In this document: positions 1-7,639 of the stretch, in pieces
Numbering within the stretch: position 1 is the stretch's first letter
Layout: each line of letters opens with the position of its first letter
Source of the DNA: Syntrophaceae bacterium
Lineage (GTDB): Bacteria; Desulfobacterota; Syntrophia; Syntrophales; UBA2185
Length of the DNA: 15,207 nucleotides
Reading direction: 5' to 3'
Assembly (NCBI GenBank): GCA_003508565.1
Contig: DNUI01000172.1
Location: forward strand, 20,499 to 35,705
Translations under genes and position numbers: made by a program
Notes under the pieces: model-generated
Seen by the model: only the letters and a program-made list of their open reading frames with translations
Databases searched by the model: none
What the model was told of the DNA's origin: nothing

Positions 1-551
1 GTCATAGGAATCACCTGGATGGCGTCTGCCGGAATTGCTCCTTTTCTCAGAACACTCTGGAGGACGTTCGCAATGGCGATATTTGAGTGTATCGCCTCTG
101 ATCCCCCCCTTAAAATGACGGCGTTTCCGGATTTCAGACAGAGGGCGGCTGCATCCACAGTGACGTTCGGGCGGGACTCATAGATGATACCGATAACACC
201 CAGAGGTATCCTCATACGCCCGACAAGAAGACCGTTCGGTCTTCGCCACATGGAGGTCACTTTTCCGACCGGATCCGGCAGGGCGGCAACTTCTCTTAGA
301 CCTTTGGCAATGCCTTCAATGGTGCTTTCTTTCAGTGTAAGCCTGTCTATCATGGCCTCCGAGAGACCCGTCTGCATTGCCTTTTCAAGATCCTTCGCAT
401 TTTCCGCAATCAGGGTGCGGGATTGCCTGGTAAGAGCCTCCGCCATATCTAAGAGCACTTTGTCTTTTGCATCTGATGACACGCGGGCGAGCACTGTAGC
501 AGCATTTTTTGCTTTTTTTGCTATTTCACCAATCTGAAACCTGATATCCAT
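1..551 (-). CDS. proA: Gamma-glutamyl phosphate reductase (glutamate-5-semialdehyde dehydrogenase), N-terminal part, cut by window edge
   Basis: Cytosolic enzyme of proline biosynthesis that reduces gamma-glutamyl phosphate to glutamate-5-semialdehyde with NADPH. Reading leftward from the ATG at 551 gives 183 uninterrupted codons, starting MDIRFQIGEIAKKAKNAATV. It contains the typical ProA stretch PLGVIGIIYESRPNVTVDAA, followed by CLKSGNAVILRGGSEAIHSN, which belongs to the nucleotide-binding half of the aldehyde dehydrogenase fold. Full-length ProA is about 415-420 residues, so the catalytic cysteine half lies beyond the left edge. The Shine-Dalgarno sequence is only moderate (AAAGGG, about 7 nt before the ATG). 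The gene is divergent from the lipase gene at 848 across a 296-nt spacer. Identification rests on strong similarity to remembered family sequences; nothing odd is seen in the visible part. Confidence 0.95.
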   Translation of the reverse strand, partial: MDIRFQIGEIAKKAKNAATVLARVSSDAKDKVLLDMAEALTRQSRTLIAENAKDLEKAMQTGLSEAMIDRLTLKESTIEGIAKGLREVAALPDPVGKVTSMWRRPNGLLVGRMRIPLGVIGIIYESRPNVTVDAAALCLKSGNAVILRGGSEAIHSNIAIANVLQSVLRKGAIPADAIQVIPM

Positions 552-661
552 ACAAGACCCTTTAACACAAAACAGGTTTCATGCCTTCGTAATGTTTACA
601 TGGCATGCGGTTTTTCCAACTGTTGGTGCAAACTTTTTCATAACCCCGTCAACAATAGACA

Positions 662-691
662 TTGACAAAAGTTACCGTGTTTATGTATTAA
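662..691 (+). promoter_or_regulatory. Candidate sigma70-type promoter for the patatin/radical SAM genes
   Basis: A perfect TTGACA (662-667) is followed after 18 nt by TATTAA (686-691), which matches TATAAT at 4 of 6 positions. It lies in the spacer between proA and the lipase gene and points towards the lipase, giving a 5' leader of about 150 nt. GTCAA at 648-652 is the inverse of TTGAC at 662-666, so a divergent -35 for proA is possible, but I see no good -10 on that side. Inference from consensus only. Confidence 0.4.
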
Positions 692-847
692 CGCCAACAA
701 ATACTATCAGCAGGTAATTTCCCTTTCAGATGAGTTACTCTACCGAACGTCCTGGACAGTGTCAAGGTCATTTGTGGCTATTTTTGGTAAGTCTTCGTAT
801 ATATATAAATTTTACATAAAGTTAGTGAGAACGGAACCGAACAGTGT

Positions 848-1930
848 ATGACAATGAATAGTATCCGTATCAAAGCAGGCAGAAAGGCCCTTGAAATAAT
901 ACGGGACGGAGGCTTTCAGTTTGACCGCATAACGACGTATTTCGGACCCGCCACAGGCCCCCGATGGCTCATTGCCAGCGGTTTTGATCTTACGCTGTTA
1001 CAACATGGTATTCTTGGATGTACAAAGGCGGTACACCTCGTCGGTGCATCAGCAGGTGCATGGAGGCTCTCCGCCTGGCTGCAACCGGAACCTGAAGATA
1101 GTTACCGTAACCTCATGGAATCCTACATCGGCACAATCTACAAGCGGGGCGATACTCCTCAGGTCGTGCTTGAATCGCTGAAAAAAATAGTAAATAGTTA
1201 TATAGAAGACGATGCCCTCCCTTTTGCATTGGCCAATAAAAAATATCGTCTCACCATCATTACGGCCCGTGCAAAAAACCTCGTGGCCTCTGAGCTGAAA
1301 TGGGTCCAGCAGGTCGGTCTTGGAATCTGCTTTCTCTTCAATGCTGTTAACCGTTCATATATTCATGATTTTGCCGAACGGGTCGTGTTTTATAATGGGC
1401 CGATGCCGCCGCACTTTTGTCTTGTGCCAGGTTTCCAGGGCCGGTATATCCGGCTGAACCCCATCAATTTCAAGTACGCCCTTATGGCATCCGGTGCTAT
1501 CCCACTGGTTGTCGCCGGCATTAAAAATATATACGGGGCGCCAAACGGAATATACAGGGATGGTGGCCTGATTGATTACCATCTGACCCATAACTATTCC
1601 CATACAGGTGAGGATATCATACTGTTCTTCAACCATCAGGAACGGATTATACCAGGCTGGCTGGATAAAAAGCTTTCTTACCGTCGGCCGAACGCGGGCG
1701 TCCTTGATAATGTGCTGATGATTCATCCTTCTGATGCGTTTGTCGACCGGCTTCCAGGAAGGAAAATTCCCGATCGCGATGATTTCGCGCTTTTCATCGA
1801 CGATCCAGCTACCCGCATGAGGAACTGGCGGGAAGCGGTAAGACAGGCAGAACCTCTGGGAGAAGAATTTCTGGAACTGGTGGAAAGTAAAAAAATCAGG
1901 AATGTCGTGGAAAAGATAAAAATTGATTAA
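848..1930 (+). CDS. Patatin-like phospholipase / acyl hydrolase
   Basis: A 360-residue protein of the patatin family, which are Ser-Asp dyad lipid acyl hydrolases. The nucleophile elbow is GASAG at residues 66-70 (Ser68), and the second catalytic motif is DGG at 238-240 (Asp238). A glycine-rich FGPATGPR segment at 32-39 could form the oxyanion hole, and the conserved small-residue helix ALMASGAIPLVV (211-222) precedes the DGG motif as usual. There is no signal peptide or clear membrane segment, so it is probably cytosolic or peripheral. The substrate cannot be told. The start at 848 has a poor Shine-Dalgarno, and the ATG two codons later is equally possible. The stop codon lies inside the next gene (8-nt overlap), implying translational coupling with the radical SAM gene. 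The family call is firm, the physiological role unknown. Confidence 0.88.
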   Translation: MTMNSIRIKAGRKALEIIRDGGFQFDRITTYFGPATGPRWLIASGFDLTLLQHGILGCTKAVHLVGASAGAWRLSAWLQPEPEDSYRNLMESYIGTIYKRGDTPQVVLESLKKIVNSYIEDDALPFALANKKYRLTIITARAKNLVASELKWVQQVGLGICFLFNAVNRSYIHDFAERVVFYNGPMPPHFCLVPGFQGRYIRLNPINFKYALMASGAIPLVVAGIKNIYGAPNGIYRDGGLIDYHLTHNYSHTGEDIILFFNHQERIIPGWLDKKLSYRRPNAGVLDNVLMIHPSDAFVDRLPGRKIPDRDDFALFIDDPATRMRNWREAVRQAEPLGEEFLELVESKKIRNVVEKIKID

Positions 1931-2888
1931 GGTACAATCATACGTAAATGCGGAAGCGATCTCATTACGAAAAGTTGATCGACTTAAAGAAATCCTGAAA
2001 AGCTGTACACTCTGCCCAAGAAAATGCAGGGTCAACAGGACAATCGGTGAGTTAGGGTTTTGTCGCCTTTCAGACGACATCATACTGAACCGTGCCCTCC
2101 CCCATTTTGGAGAAGAACCTCCCATTTCAGGAACACAGGGCGCGGGAACAATCTTCCTCGCTTCGTGCAATCTGAAATGCATTTACTGCCAGAATTATCA
2201 GGTGAGCCATGATGTTTCCGGAGAGCGGACAAACATTGAGGGACTTTCGGGAATCATGCTGTCACTCCAGGACACACACTGTCACAACATCGAACCGGTG
2301 ACACCCACTCCCCATATACCAGGGATCATGGAGGCTCTTATGACCGCCCGCCGGAAAGGATTAGGGCTCCCCCTCGTGTACAATTGCGGCGGTTACGAAA
2401 ATCCGGAAGTGGTAAAAATCCTCGACGGAATGGTGGACATCTACCTGCCTGATTTTAAGTACGGCACCGAGAATGAGGCTCTGGTCCTTTCCGGGGTGAA
2501 AGATTATCCATGGTATGCCCTGGAATCCATCAGAGAAATGCTGCGGCAGGTGGGAGATTCGCTTTTGGAAGATGAAGGCATCGCGAAGAGAGGTGTTATC
2601 ATTCGCCATCTGATCCTCCCCGGCTTTATATCCAATAGTGTTGAGGTCCTCAGGCTGATCAAAACACATCTGTCTCCATCCGTACCTTTAAGCATCATGT
2701 CCCAGTATACACCCATGCCCTCTGTCAAAGACCATCCCTGCCTGGGCAGGAGAATCACCCGCGTGGAATATGAGCATGTGATTAATTATGCCCTCGACAT
2801 AGGTTTTGAGAATATCTTCACTCAGGATGTGGATAACCGTGCGCTATCGCCTGATTTTGAAAACAAGATGCCTTTCAACTGGGGATAA
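1923..2888 (+). CDS. Radical SAM protein of the COG1313 / PflX type (pyruvate formate-lyase activase-related)
   Basis: A 321-residue radical SAM enzyme. The [4Fe-4S]/SAM-binding motif CNLKCIYC (CX3CX2C) is at residues 82-89. An N-terminal cysteine cluster, CTLCPRKC at 28-35 plus C47 in GFC, is typical of COG1313 proteins and could hold a second Fe-S cluster. The family is related to glycyl-radical activases, but its true substrate is not established to my knowledge, so an activase role should not be assumed. The start is taken as TTG at 1923, inside the lipase gene: no ATG or GTG occurs before the cysteine cluster, and the resulting length is normal for the family. Translation is probably coupled to the lipase. 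No glycyl-radical enzyme gene is visible in the window. Confidence 0.88.
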   Translation: MIKVQSYVNAEAISLRKVDRLKEILKSCTLCPRKCRVNRTIGELGFCRLSDDIILNRALPHFGEEPPISGTQGAGTIFLASCNLKCIYCQNYQVSHDVSGERTNIEGLSGIMLSLQDTHCHNIEPVTPTPHIPGIMEALMTARRKGLGLPLVYNCGGYENPEVVKILDGMVDIYLPDFKYGTENEALVLSGVKDYPWYALESIREMLRQVGDSLLEDEGIAKRGVIIRHLILPGFISNSVEVLRLIKTHLSPSVPLSIMSQYTPMPSVKDHPCLGRRITRVEYEHVINYALDIGFENIFTQDVDNRALSPDFENKMPFNWG

Positions 2889-2891
2889 ATG

Positions 2892-2900
2892 TGGTATACT
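2892..2900 (+). promoter_or_regulatory. Candidate extended -10 promoter element for the DUF2905 gene
   Basis: TGGTATACT matches the extended -10 form TGnTATAMT and starts 4 nt after the radical SAM stop codon. No convincing -35 element is seen 17 nt upstream. If used, the transcript would carry the whole inverted repeat at 2945-3021 in its leader. An imperfect stem CAGTTT/AAACTG (2913-2918 and 2927-2932) lies just downstream. Confidence 0.25.
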
Positions 2901-2944
2901 TGGGTAAAATATCAGTTTATATCTGAAAACTGCTGTCTTTATAT

Positions 2945-3021
2945 AAGAATTCAAAGATCCGTGGATTCGGTTGAAATGCTAAGAGGTTACAACACCCGAA
3001 CCCTCGAATCCTTGAATCCTT
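2945..3021. repeat. Imperfect long inverted repeat (26-bp arms, 25-nt loop)
   Basis: The left arm at 2945-2970 and the right arm at 2996-3021 are inverse complements at 21 of 26 positions. Four of the five mismatches are transitions that become G-U wobble pairs if the minus strand is the RNA, and the fifth is a true mismatch. The right arm is itself built of three degenerate 8-mers: CCGAACCC, TCGAATCC, TTGAATCC. It lies between the radical SAM and DUF2905 genes, outside any coding region I accept. It could be a MITE or REP-like dispersed element, or a leader or terminator structure. Confidence 0.6.
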
Positions 3022-3069
3022 ATTTAATACTAAAAGAAAAAAAGAGTCAGTACCTAATGGAGGCATTGA

Positions 3070-3294
3070 ATGTTTAATGTATCCGGCTTCGGTAAAACAC
3101 TTCTCATCATCGGTCTCGTTATCGCGGGCATCGGAGGCCTTCTCCTCCTGGGAGGGAAAATACCGTGGATCGGAAAGCTCCCCGGCGACTTCTACTACAA
3201 GGGGAAACATTTCACCTTCTATTTCCCCCTGGCTACCAGCATTGTCATCAGCATTATTCTCACGATCATTATAATGTTCATCAGCCGCAAGTAA
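3070..3294 (+). CDS. DUF2905 family small inner-membrane protein
   Basis: A 74-residue protein with two hydrophobic helices, at about residues 9-29 and 50-71. Between them is the DUF2905 signature region GKIPWIGKLPGDFYYKGK, followed by FTFYFPLATS. Length and layout match the family (about 70 residues, two membrane spans). The function is unknown. The start is supported by a strong GGAGG at 3059-3063, 6 nt before the ATG. It is the last plus-strand gene before the convergent glycogen locus. The 91-nt spacer after it shows no convincing terminator. Confidence 0.85.
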   Translation: MFNVSGFGKTLLIIGLVIAGIGGLLLLGGKIPWIGKLPGDFYYKGKHFTFYFPLATSIVISIILTIIIMFISRK

Positions 3295-3385
3295 AGCTAC
3301 CCACCTGCAGGGCGCTGCTCCACTATCCCTTTTTCTAGTTGTGTCCCATCCAACATCATATAGTACACGCGAAGGCAGGTTTATA

Positions 3386-6300
3386 TCACGCCCAGAGGAT
3401 CAGGCCTGTTTCCTGCTTTGCAGCAAGATTTTTGTGAAACGGCAGTACCCGGACACCATAGAGATACGGGCCGTTATACTTGACGATGTAGTCCGCCGAA
3501 TATATGATGATCCCATCAGGTGTTTTTTCAGCTACAGTTAAAGGCACACAATCCGGGGTATCTGCAAATTCGTACCCATCTTTTTTCCCGATTACCAGCT
3601 CTACCAAAATTTCATCAGGGTTTACCTTTCCAGGATCAATTCGTGCGTTTACGGTCAACGGTTGATCAACCAATACGGTATCACCATGGATCCCTTCAAT
3701 ACTTACATCAAGCAGCCTGAGAGAGGAAAAACGCATGGGAATTTTTCGTTTCCAGTCGGCAAGTTCACGGGCCAGCATGTGCGAATTTGTATAAAGCTCA
3801 TGTTCTCTTTCCGCCGTGGGCAGATACATGGTATGGTAGTATTCGAGGAGCATCCTTTCCGTGTTGAATTTTGGCATAAGGGTTTGTATGGACTTCTTTA
3901 TCATGCTGATCCATCTCTCCGGGAGTCCCGATATTTCCCGGTTATAGAATGTGGGTATCACTGAATTTTCAAGTACAGTGTAAAGTGACTGCCCGTCTTC
4001 TTCGTCAACATTCATTCTTTCCGGAGAATATCCTTTCACGACAGGCCCTATGGTCCAGCCGTTTGTCCCATCAAAGCCTTCACACCACCACCCGTCAGCA
4101 ATGCTTACATTAAGCACCCCGTTTGCAACAACCTTTTCACCGCTCGTGCCGCTCGCTTCATAAGGCCTTCGCGGCGTATTCAACCACACGTCAACTCCCT
4201 GAACAAGCCGCCGGGCTATGTCAATGTTATAGTCCTCGATGAAAAAAATCTTGCCTCTGAATCTCTCATCCCTGCAAACGTCAATGACCCTCTTAATGAT
4301 GCCTTTCCCCATTTCATCATTTGGATGCGCTTTTCCCGCGAAGATAATATGAACAGGACGGGTGGGATGATTTAAAATTCTATCCAGGCGGTCCAAGTCA
4401 TAAAAAAGCATTTCGGCGCGTTTATAAGGCGCAAACCTTCTCGCGAAGCCTATCATCAGAGCAGCCGGATTGATTTTGGAAAAAAACTCTTCCCGCCATG
4501 TTTTTGTATAACCATACTTCAACCAGTGCGTGGAAAGATATTCCCTCAGAAAATTGAGCAATTTCTGCTTGAGTTCATATCTGGTATCCCACAGCAAGGA
4601 GTCGGGAATGTCCTGCACATTTTCCCAGACTTCAGGGTCTGTGATGTTATTTCTCCATTCTGATCCCAGATATGTATCGAAAAGGACTTTCATTCTCTCT
4701 CCGATGTAAGACATGGTGTGGGTGCCGTTTGTGATATGGCTGATCGGGATGTCCGAGATGTTAAAACCCTTCCATACGTCATACCACATACGTTTCGACA
4801 CCTCTTCATGAACCTTACTCACGGCATTACTTTTGTGCGCGATTCTAAAGGCGAGATTGGTCATAAAAAATGATTTTCCTTCACCTCCCTCCGTTCTTCC
4901 CCACTCCCAGAACTGCGACCAGGACATGCCCGTTCTCTTGACGAAACTGGTAAAGTAATATTCCATCATATCTTTAGGGAACCTTTCAATTCCCGCTTCC
5001 ACAGGCGTATGGGTTGTAAACACGGTACTGCCGCGAACAATCTCCGTCGCCTCATCGAGGGAAATTCCTTCTTCAGTCATCAGGTCGGCAATTCGCTCAA
5101 AAATAAGAAATGCGGAATGTCCTTCATTAATGTGGTATACACGCGGCCTGATACCCAATTTCTTTATCAACCTGACACCACCCATCCCCAACAGTATTTC
5201 CTGTTCTATCCTTACTCTCTGGTCTGCGGGATAGAGCCGCTCCGTTATTTTTCTATCCTGAAGGGTATTCCCCGGCACATCAGCATTAATAAGGTACAGC
5301 GAAACACGTCCCACCTTTACTTCCCAGATATTCGCGTACAGTGTTCTCCCGGGCAGTTCTATGTATATCTGCACCTCATTCCCGGCATCGTCTCGAAGAA
5401 TCTGAATAGGCATGACGGAAAAATCGTTTTCTGGATACTCCGCAATCTGGTAGCCGTTCTTGTCAATCACTTGTTTGAAATAACCGTTCTTATAAAGAAG
5501 ACCGATACCCACGAGCGGAATATTCAGGTCACTGGCGGTCTTGAGATGATCACCGGAGAGCGTGCCCAGTCCGCCGGAATATATGGGGATTATTTCATGA
5601 AGACCGTATTCAGCTGAGAAATACGCAACCGGCGATGACCATTTGATGGCCGGAGATACCTGAATCTTTTCATTGGGCGTCCTGTCGTTCATATATTCGT
5701 CGAACTGCTGAAGGATCTGTGTGTACTGGGCCATGTAAGAGGCGTTTTCCGTAGCCTCTAATAATTTTTCCGGCGATACCGTTTCTAACATTCTGACAGG
5801 GTTATTTCCCATCTCCTGCCACAATTTTGGATCAAGAGAGATATACAGACCGCGTGCCTTAGGATGCCATGTCCACCAGAGATTGTAGGCAAGTTCTCTG
5901 AGCCTCTCAATTTTGAGAGGAAGATTGACGACAGCGGTAAACGCGCGAAAGTGTGGTTGCGCAGATACGGTCCCGGCGAACACATATTTCCTTTCCACCC
6001 TGTAGTCTATTAAGATGAGACTTTCCGCTCGTTCGCGGGAAACATCAAGCGCTTTATCATAGGCCTTAAGATAAAACTTGAAAAAATCCTTCCAGTTCGC
6101 CTTGAGCGCAACATTACGGGCACCTTTCCTTTTCTCTTCCATTTCCTTATTACTCCAGGAGAGAAAATCTTTGAAGATTGTAAATAAATTATCTTCTATT
6201 GAATTGATTTTCACTCCCTTGCGTTTCAAAAGGATGACCCCACCGCTCTCTACCGCCATCTGCTGAACCCAAAGACCAAATCCGGACTGATCCGTCGTGA

Positions 6301-7639
6301 TCGTGGGCACGGCGTACGCGGCGCTTTCCTGGGGTGTGTATCCCCATGGTTCATAGTATGACGGGAAGACCCCTAGATCACATCCCGAAAGGGCTTCGTA
6401 ATAGGTCATGTTAATAAGACCATCATGGCCGTTCAGGTATGCCGGGTCAAAGATGACGTTCACCTTGTTTTGTGCTGAGTTTATAAGCCCCAGCCTGTTG
6501 CATGCCTGGAGAATGGGATCATGGGCCTCGTCATGGAGCCTGTGGGTGGCGATCGGGGGGATACCTTCCGTTCTTGAATGATCACACTGCAGGCCAGGAA
6601 CCAAATCCATGTGACTGTTAATAACAAAAAGAAAGGCCAGGACTACCTGATCTCTGTTCATTTCTTTATCGAGCCGGCTTAAGGCATTCAGAAATATATC
6701 GATGCCTTTATTATAAAATTCATAGCGCCCTGATATGACAAGAATCTTCGTATTGGCAGGAAAATCTTTCTTCAAGCACCGCGACGCGGCACCGAGGAGT
6801 TTTTCCCTCGCACTCAATGCAGGCTTTCTGTCCTCCGCGAGATCAGGAATGTGGTCTATATCGAGCCCATTGGGTGTAATAATATCGGGGTATCTGCCGA
6901 GAAAATTTTTCGCTTCCGAGGCGGTTATTTCACTGACCGTTGTAAAACAGTCCGATTCCCTCACCGAGGCTACTTCCATGGAATATTTTGCTTTGATGTT
7001 ATGGGCGCTTGCTTCTATCTGCGGCGAGAGATTTTCCATAACGGTATAGATATCCACACCTGAACCGGCAAGGGTTCTCCCCAAGATTGTGGCATGGGTA
7101 GTAAAGACAGTGCCCATTTCCGGGACCTTTTTTTTCAAGTAAAGGAGTCCCGCACCGCACATCCACTCATGAAACTGGGCTACGGCCGGCATGCCATGGG
7201 GCTTTACCATTATATTATACACTGTCTCGATGACCTCACCGCAGGCGTAACTGAACATTACCGGTTCCACATAGTCCCATCCACCTGCGATTGAATCAAC
7301 GCCGAAATCTTCCCAGAGCCGGTAGAGCAACTGTTCCTTATCATATTTTTTCCCGAAGCCTACAAGTATGACCTTAGGCTCGCCGGGGATTTTCCATCTG
7401 CCGAAACGGCAGGGGATTTCTTTTATGGCCATAGATTCCCTCATCCTTATCCAGCAGTTTTCATCAGTTTCTTCAAAATCAGGATTCGTTTTGAGATCGG
7501 GCCCCAGGAGAAAGTAGCGTTCGCCATAGTTCTTGACAGCATCCCTGGTCTTACTGGAGACCACGGTATATATGCCGCCGACCTTATTACAAACCTCCCA
7601 ACTGACCTCGAACAGATAGCCTCTTTTATGCTCCTTCAT
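3386..7639 (-). CDS. Bifunctional fusion: GT3 glycogen synthase + GT35 alpha-glucan phosphorylase
   Basis: A 1417-residue protein with two opposing glycogen activities. Residues 7-545 form a GT3 (eukaryote/Bacteroidetes-type) glycogen synthase: the N-terminus YLFEVSWEVCNKVGGIYTVV is nearly that of animal GYS, and the EX7E motif lies in YEPWGYTPQESA (429-440, E430/E438). Residues about 570-680 are the DUF3417 domain that leads the short alpha-glucan phosphorylases (LRELAYNLWWTWHP, 580-593). The phosphorylase body follows: SGGLGTLSGDH (688-698), HINEGHSAF (836-844) and THTPVEAG (876-883). EASGTSGEK (1161-1169) carries the PLP-binding lysine, K1169. The C-terminal beta domain (about 1302-1417) ends in LILWA as in that family. 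The arginine-rich G6P sensor of eukaryotic GT3 is only weakly represented (residues 500-530). The ATG at 7639 is chosen because AAGGAG lies 8 nt upstream; a 14-residue upstream extension is open but lacks support. The reading frame is continuous across the junction. The start overlaps the GH57 gene by 14 nt. UDP-glucose as donor is inferred from the GT3 family. Confidence 0.93.
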   Translation of the reverse strand: MKEHKRGYLFEVSWEVCNKVGGIYTVVSSKTRDAVKNYGERYFLLGPDLKTNPDFEETDENCWIRMRESMAIKEIPCRFGRWKIPGEPKVILVGFGKKYDKEQLLYRLWEDFGVDSIAGGWDYVEPVMFSYACGEVIETVYNIMVKPHGMPAVAQFHEWMCGAGLLYLKKKVPEMGTVFTTHATILGRTLAGSGVDIYTVMENLSPQIEASAHNIKAKYSMEVASVRESDCFTTVSEITASEAKNFLGRYPDIITPNGLDIDHIPDLAEDRKPALSAREKLLGAASRCLKKDFPANTKILVISGRYEFYNKGIDIFLNALSRLDKEMNRDQVVLAFLFVINSHMDLVPGLQCDHSRTEGIPPIATHRLHDEAHDPILQACNRLGLINSAQNKVNVIFDPAYLNGHDGLINMTYYEALSGCDLGVFPSYYEPWGYTPQESAAYAVPTITTDQSGFGLWVQQMAVESGGVILLKRKGVKINSIEDNLFTIFKDFLSWSNKEMEEKRKGARNVALKANWKDFFKFYLKAYDKALDVSRERAESLILIDYRVERKYVFAGTVSAQPHFRAFTAVVNLPLKIERLRELAYNLWWTWHPKARGLYISLDPKLWQEMGNNPVRMLETVSPEKLLEATENASYMAQYTQILQQFDEYMNDRTPNEKIQVSPAIKWSSPVAYFSAEYGLHEIIPIYSGGLGTLSGDHLKTASDLNIPLVGIGLLYKNGYFKQVIDKNGYQIAEYPENDFSVMPIQILRDDAGNEVQIYIELPGRTLYANIWEVKVGRVSLYLINADVPGNTLQDRKITERLYPADQRVRIEQEILLGMGGVRLIKKLGIRPRVYHINEGHSAFLIFERIADLMTEEGISLDEATEIVRGSTVFTTHTPVEAGIERFPKDMMEYYFTSFVKRTGMSWSQFWEWGRTEGGEGKSFFMTNLAFRIAHKSNAVSKVHEEVSKRMWYDVWKGFNISDIPISHITNGTHTMSYIGERMKVLFDTYLGSEWRNNITDPEVWENVQDIPDSLLWDTRYELKQKLLNFLREYLSTHWLKYGYTKTWREEFFSKINPAALMIGFARRFAPYKRAEMLFYDLDRLDRILNHPTRPVHIIFAGKAHPNDEMGKGIIKRVIDVCRDERFRGKIFFIEDYNIDIARRLVQGVDVWLNTPRRPYEASGTSGEKVVANGVLNVSIADGWWCEGFDGTNGWTIGPVVKGYSPERMNVDEEDGQSLYTVLENSVIPTFYNREISGLPERWISMIKKSIQTLMPKFNTERMLLEYYHTMYLPTAEREHELYTNSHMLARELADWKRKIPMRFSSLRLLDVSIEGIHGDTVLVDQPLTVNARIDPGKVNPDEILVELVIGKKDGYEFADTPDCVPLTVAEKTPDGIIIYSADYIVKYNGPYLYGVRVLPFHKNLAAKQETGLILWA

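Noticed and set aside
1355..2182. 275-codon minus-strand frame opposite the lipase and radical SAM genes
   Set aside because: It is antisense to two well-recognised genes, straddles their junction and shows no family motif.
2963..3011. tRNA-like GGATTCG...CGAATCC pairing
   Set aside because: There is no cloverleaf, anticodon stem or acceptor stem; the pairing is part of the larger inverted repeat at 2945-3021.
3295..3385. Possible bidirectional terminator between the convergent DUF2905 and synthase-phosphorylase genes
   Set aside because: Only a 4-bp GCAG/CTGC stem is seen, and the T-run (3331-3335) is about 12 nt away from it; not a convincing intrinsic terminator.
5009..5617. 202-codon plus-strand frame inside the synthase-phosphorylase gene
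   Set aside because: Antisense shadow of a strongly conserved phosphorylase region; no motif or ribosome site.
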